A stretch of 8,126 nt of DNA from Desulfuromonas sp. (lineage in GTDB: Bacteria > Desulfobacterota > Desulfuromonadia > Desulfuromonadales > SZUA-401), in contig PKUI01000178.1 in assembly GCA_002869605.1 (NCBI GenBank), forward strand, positions 1 to 8,126, in the 5' to 3' direction. Shown in pieces: positions 5,666-8,126 of the stretch (position 1 is its first letter; every line of letters starts with the position of its first letter). A program made the translations under genes and the position numbers. The notes under the pieces were generated by a model. The model saw only the letters and a program-made list of their open reading frames with translations. It did no database searches and had not been told where the DNA came from.

Positions 5666-6139
5666 TTAGGTAAAGCGTTTGTCCGAGGTGTGGCGGGTGA
5701 CATCACTGTCGGACTTTTCAAACCAGCCGGTGCGCACCTCACCGCGGCTGTCGAATTGCGGAACATACGGCTTGATATCTAGCAGCGGCGTCCCGTCGAG
5801 TACGTCGATCCCCTTGATATGCAGAATGTTTCCCTCGACCCTCTCCAGGTGAACCACCGACAGGCCGATCGGGTTGGGACGTTTCGGTGCGCGCGTGGCT
5901 AACAGTCCGCGCGGCACCTTGTCCATGAAGGGGGTCACCTCGAGTTTGTAGCCTTCGCTGCGGTGGAATTGGTAGATCAGGATCAGGTGTGAGAAGCCTT
6001 CGAGGTCCTTGAGGCCGGCCGCGAACTCCCCGTTTACGACGACAGTGCCTTGCACCTCACTTGCCCCGGCAGGCTGGATCGGCATGCCCTCCAAGTCGGT
6101 AAACGGGGTGTGGATGGTTCCGATCGGTGTGCATTCCAT
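5666..6139 (-). CDS. tsaA: TsaA/TrmO-domain protein, short form (1)
   Basis: The 157-residue product is a TsaA-like (UPF0066, TrmO N-terminal) protein. It has PIGTIHTPF at 5-13, then EGFSHLILIYQFHRSEG, the SAM-binding signature TRAPKRPNPIGLSVV at 82-96 and DVLDGTPLLDIKPYVP at 112-127. In E. coli, TrmO uses SAM to N6-methylate t6A37 of certain tRNAs and is about 235 residues, with a C-terminal domain; this protein lacks that domain, as do many archaeal and deltaproteobacterial homologues, so the tRNA role is uncertain. An AAAGGA ribosome site lies 10 nt before ATG. It follows a second, divergent TsaA-domain gene and precedes the HXXEE gene by 20 nt. Confidence 0.9.
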   Translation of the reverse strand: MECTPIGTIHTPFTDLEGMPIQPAGASEVQGTVVVNGEFAAGLKDLEGFSHLILIYQFHRSEGYKLEVTPFMDKVPRGLLATRAPKRPNPIGLSVVHLERVEGNILHIKGIDVLDGTPLLDIKPYVPQFDSRGEVRTGWFEKSDSDVTRHTSDKRFT

Positions 6140-6153
6140 GTGTGTAGGTCCTT

Positions 6154-6231
6154 TCAGACGGCAACCTTACCCGCTGGCGACCAGGCGGTTAATCGGCAGG
6201 AAGGGCATGGCGGCAGGAGTTTGGCGTTCAT
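6154..6231 (-). CDS. Possible 25-aa peptide with CPSC motif, coupled to the upstream gene
   Basis: A short ORF starts at ATG 6229-6231, which overlaps the stop of TsaA-domain gene 2 as ATGA, and ends at TGA 6154-6156, 14 nt before the next gene. The peptide would contain CPSC at residues 9-12, a Cys-x-x-Cys pair as in small metal-binding proteins, followed by RLTAWSPAGK. The overlap suggests coupled translation and would fill most of the otherwise odd 88-nt gap inside the operon. There is no homologue known to me and the peptide is very short, so it may be chance. Confidence 0.3.
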   Translation of the reverse strand: MNAKLLPPCPSCRLTAWSPAGKVAV

Positions 6232-6647
6232 GCTCGTACGTTCTCTCCCGCTGTGTCCTCACCCTGCCGTGCCGGCTTGATGTCGAGCAGAGGGGTGCCC
6301 GAGAGACAGTCGAGCCCGCGCACGTAGATCGTGGTTCCCTCGATTTTTTCGATCCGGACCACCGCGGCACCGATCGGGTTGGGGCGGTTGGGGGTGCGCA
6401 GGGCAAAGATCCCTGCGTACTCGCCGCTCTTACGCGAGGTCTGCCGCCGGCGGGTGCGGTCTACATGCTCGAACCAGTAAAGGATCAGGATATCCCTGCC
6501 CGCCTCGAGGCCGAGCAGCGCCTCGGACAGTTCGGCGTGTAGCTGAAGTTTGCACAGTGGACCATCAGGCTCGGTGTTGCGCGGACACTGCTCGAGGGTG
6601 GTATAGGGGGTCTCGATGCTGCCGATCGGCGTGAGCGTCGCATTCAT
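6228..6647 (-). CDS. TsaA/TrmO-domain protein, short form (2)
   Basis: The 139-residue product is a second TsaA/TrmO-domain protein: PIGSIETPY at 7-15, ILILYWFEHVDR (53-64), RTPNRPNPIGAAVV at 84-97 and GLDCLSGTPLLDIKPA at 111-126. It differs from its downstream neighbour across most positions, so the pair is not a recent duplication; this copy has two extra cysteines near the N-terminus (C21, C32) and a basic stretch (DRTRRRQTSRKSG) absent from the other. Like it, it lacks the C-terminal domain of E. coli TrmO. It probably binds SAM and methylates an unknown substrate, or together with the neighbour forms a heteromer. AGGAA lies about 6 nt before ATG. It is the first gene of the cluster. Confidence 0.87.
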   Translation of the reverse strand: MNATLTPIGSIETPYTTLEQCPRNTEPDGPLCKLQLHAELSEALLGLEAGRDILILYWFEHVDRTRRRQTSRKSGEYAGIFALRTPNRPNPIGAAVVRIEKIEGTTIYVRGLDCLSGTPLLDIKPARQGEDTAGENVRA

Positions 6648-6903
6648 GAAGTTTCCTCGCGGAGGTACCTTCTCGCTTCGGGGGTAGAGTTCGGTGGCTC
6701 CAGTGAACGCGGGTCAGGAGTGCCAGGGGGCGTGCTCCCGCCAGAGCTGCAATAATCCATGCTGTGTAGAGCCTGGTATCATCGAGTACGATCTCCTGGG
6801 GAGTGACTGAATATGGTGTCGAGGACGCCGCATACGCCTGCCTGGCAGCTTGCTTCGCAAAGGTTGAGCGGCTGGTAGCAAGGCAGGGAGGGCGAGCTTG
6901 TGA
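6648..6903. other. Leader/intergenic region before the TsaA cluster
   Basis: This stretch has no recognisable gene. On the minus strand it can fold around 6837-6887: CCTGC (6837-6841) with GCAGG (6883-6887) and CTTGCT (6849-6854) with AGCAAG (6877-6882), an interrupted two-part stem that could be part of a leader RNA. A 22-codon ORF (MIPGSTQHGLLQLWREHAP..) starts at 6781 on the minus strand, with AGGAG 10 nt upstream, and ends at 6713; it is too short to call. The promoter of the TsaA cluster must lie here but no good hexamer pair was found. Confidence 0.3.
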
Positions 6904-6938
6904 CGGCCGGGCGTGCAGGGGTACCGCACGCCCGGCCG
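6904..6938 (-). terminator. Strong hairpin after the dehydrogenase gene
   Basis: CGGCCGGGCGTGC (6904-6916) and GCACGCCCGGCCG (6926-6938) form a perfect 13-bp GC-rich stem with a 9-nt loop, starting 6 nt past the stop of the dehydrogenase gene. Read on the minus strand it is followed by TCACAAGC, with no T tract, so it may act as a factor-assisted terminator or as a 3'-end stabiliser rather than as a classical intrinsic terminator. Confidence 0.6.
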
Positions 6939-6944
6939 CAATTG

Positions 6945-7811
6945 TTAGCTGCGCAGGGTCTTGATCACGGCGGAGAAATCCTCCTCGCCGCGGCCATCTT
7001 TGTCGGCCTGGTCGAACAGGTTGCAGACGCACTCTACGCCGGGCAACTTGAGATCGGCCTTCTCGGCGGCGCTGCGTACCAGCTCCAGTTGTTCGTGTAC
7101 ATACTTGAGGGCCAGGTTACGGCTGAAGTCGCCGCGTGCGATCGAACGCCCCTTGGAATGAAAGAGCGGCGAGGCGACCCCACCGGAGTCGAGGACCTCG
7201 AGAATTTTGTCGGCCTGGAAACCGAGTTTCTCGCCGAGAACCAGCCCTTCGGCCAGTGCCTGCATCTGCTCGGCCTGCACCAGGTTGACCACGAACTTCA
7301 TGCGCGTACCGCTGCCGATTTCGCCGACGCGGATGATGTTGATTCCGATCAGGGAGAAGGCCTCGCGACAGCGGCTGAGCACCGACTCGTCACCGCCGAC
7401 CAGGATGGTCAGAAAACCGTGAGCCGCGTGTTCCTTGGTTCCCCAGACCGGGGCATCGAGGAACATGACGCGTTTGTCCGCTGCAGCCTCGGCGATCTCC
7501 AGGGTGCACTCCTGAGAGGTGGTCCCCATCCCGGCGAAGATCGTTCCCGGGTCGATTCCGGCGAAAAGCCCCTCCGGTCCGTAGATGTCTGGGCGTAGCG
7601 ATTCCTTCTCGGGGCGGATCATGATCACCAGGTCTTTGCCAGCGGCCGCCTCTTTGGGAGAAGCGACTCCCTTGGCGCCGAGTTTCTCCATCTCCTTGAC
7701 CACTTCCGGGTCCGAATCGAAGACGTCCATCTCGTATTTAGCCTTGAGCAGATTGGCGGCCATGTGCCTGCCGACCGTACCTAACCCGAGAAAACCAATT
7801 TTCTTGATCAT
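6945..7811 (-). CDS. NAD(P)-dependent beta-hydroxyacid dehydrogenase (HIBADH/GLYR family)
   Basis: The 288-residue product is a full-length beta-hydroxyacid dehydrogenase. The nucleotide-binding motif GLGTVG (9-14) starts the Rossmann domain; VFDSDPE after strand 2 has an acidic residue, which suggests NAD over NADP. The conserved catalytic Lys is K172 in GSGTRMKFVVN (166-176), with N176, and the helical C-terminal domain follows. The family oxidises 3-hydroxyacids or reduces aldehydes such as succinic semialdehyde or glyoxylate. The substrate-binding loop reads DAPVWGTKEHAAHG (119-132) where most members have DAPVSGG or DAPVSGS, so Trp replaces the usual Ser and the substrate may differ. AGGAGG lies 5 nt before ATG, a strong ribosome site. 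It seems to be monocistronic, with its own promoter and a hairpin after the stop. Confidence 0.9.
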   Translation of the reverse strand: MIKKIGFLGLGTVGRHMAANLLKAKYEMDVFDSDPEVVKEMEKLGAKGVASPKEAAAGKDLVIMIRPEKESLRPDIYGPEGLFAGIDPGTIFAGMGTTSQECTLEIAEAAADKRVMFLDAPVWGTKEHAAHGFLTILVGGDESVLSRCREAFSLIGINIIRVGEIGSGTRMKFVVNLVQAEQMQALAEGLVLGEKLGFQADKILEVLDSGGVASPLFHSKGRSIARGDFSRNLALKYVHEQLELVRSAAEKADLKLPGVECVCNLFDQADKDGRGEEDFSAVIKTLRS

Positions 7812-7834
7812 TCACCCCTCCTGTTAAATGTGTA

Positions 7835-7873
7835 GTATCGATACATTATGCCTAATATTTCCAGCAGACTCAA
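7835..7873 (-). promoter_or_regulatory. Sigma70-type promoter with start-site palindrome, for the dehydrogenase gene
   Basis: On the minus strand TTGAGT (7868-7873) and CATAAT (7845-7850) are spaced by exactly 17 nt, matching the sigma70 consensus at 4 and 5 of 6 positions. Immediately downstream, overlapping the likely transcription start, is the perfect 10-bp palindrome GTATCGATAC (7835-7844), a plausible operator. The start codon of the dehydrogenase is at 7811, leaving a leader of about 30 nt. Confidence 0.65.
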
Positions 7874-7974
7874 TCCCGGTTTGTAGTGCATTTTTAATTG
7901 CCCAAACACCCCTGATCGCTTTCGTCCGGGTGATGAGTATAACAGACTGTCTCCATCGACGTAAGCGACGCTTT

Positions 7975-8126
7975 TTACTCCGGAATGGATAGCACTCCCT
8001 CGAGGTCGATGAGCTTCTCGCGGATGAAGGCGCCGGCATCGTCGAGTGCCTGGTTGTAGATCCTGGGACCAAGCTGCGCGAGGAAAAACTCGATCAACAT
8101 CTCGGCCCGTAAATCCCCGATCGTTT
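7975..8126 (-). CDS. DUF2164 family protein, C-terminal part
   Basis: An open frame enters from the right edge on the minus strand and ends at TAA (7975-7977), giving the last 49 residues. They read TIGDLRAEMLIEFFLAQLGP, then RIYNQALDDAGAFIREKLID and LEGVLSIPE, which fits the DUF2164 family pattern of IG.L.AE..L.FF...(L/I)GP..YN....DA followed by a helical charged end. DUF2164 proteins are small (about 80-90 residues), cytoplasmic and of unknown function, so roughly half the protein lies outside the window. It is probably separately transcribed from the dehydrogenase, because the roughly 160-nt gap downstream holds that gene's promoter. Confidence 0.85.
   Translation of the reverse strand, partial: TIGDLRAEMLIEFFLAQLGPRIYNQALDDAGAFIREKLIDLEGVLSIPE

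Noticed and set aside
6565..7032. Minus-strand open frame spanning the dehydrogenase end and the start of TsaA gene 2
   Set aside because: It overlaps two well-supported genes out of frame and is rich in Arg, Pro and Ala with no domain pattern.
6900..7598. Plus-strand open frame of 232 codons opposite the dehydrogenase
   Set aside because: The minus-strand frame encodes a full-length dehydrogenase with all motifs; the plus-strand product resembles no family and begins in the hairpin region.
7907..7932. CACCC/GGGTG hairpin with TTT as terminator of the DUF2164 gene
   Set aside because: Only a 5-bp stem with a long loop of 15 or more nt and three T; too weak to call.

Overview
The window looks like chromosomal DNA of a moderately GC-rich deltaproteobacterium, most likely a Desulfuromonadales relative (Geobacter/Pelobacter/Desulfuromonas type). 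This is inferred from gene content, from a GEMM-I type cyclic-dinucleotide riboswitch and from a proteobacterial-style intergenic repeat. No phage, IS, CRISPR, tRNA or rRNA was seen. Almost everything is on the minus strand; only the DUF554 gene (622-1308) is on the plus strand.

Layout, left to right. (1) 1-440, minus: 5' part of a membrane-anchored unknown protein that runs off the left edge, divergent from (2) the DUF554 multi-pass membrane protein. (3) About 1331-1545: a non-coding, multi-stem intergenic repeat between the convergent DUF554 and thioesterase genes. (4) 1588-3119, minus: DUF1499 lipoprotein, a one-TM protein with a possible PH-like domain, and a PaaI-type hotdog thioesterase, probably co-transcribed. 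(5) 3208-4030, minus: a GEMM-I riboswitch aptamer, a two-hairpin leader, a 3D-domain envelope protein and a terminator-like hairpin. (6) 4186-6647, minus: a cluster of two different short TsaA/TrmO-domain proteins, a possible 25-aa ORF, an HXXEE membrane protein, a class I methyltransferase and a lipoprotein, with gaps of at most about 90 nt and one ATGA overlap. (7) 6945-7811, minus: a beta-hydroxyacid dehydrogenase with its own sigma70-like promoter and a palindrome at the start site. (8) 7975-8126, minus: the C-terminal end of a DUF2164 protein entering from the right edge.

The most notable element is the riboswitch at 3951-4030. It has the conserved GEMM-I core, a GNRA (GCAA) tetraloop and the GCCGGG..GCCGAA 3' end. 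It carries A, not G, at the position I align with Vc2 G20, which is the hallmark of GEMM-Ib riboswitches that sense 3',3'-cGAMP rather than c-di-GMP. It would place a periplasmic 3D-domain (peptidoglycan-related) protein under cyclic-dinucleotide control. The leader has a strong hairpin whose 5' arm can alternatively pair with the Shine-Dalgarno sequence, suggesting translational control. The tandem TsaA/methyltransferase/HXXEE/lipoprotein cluster is the second point of interest: its genes look co-expressed, but their joint function is unknown.
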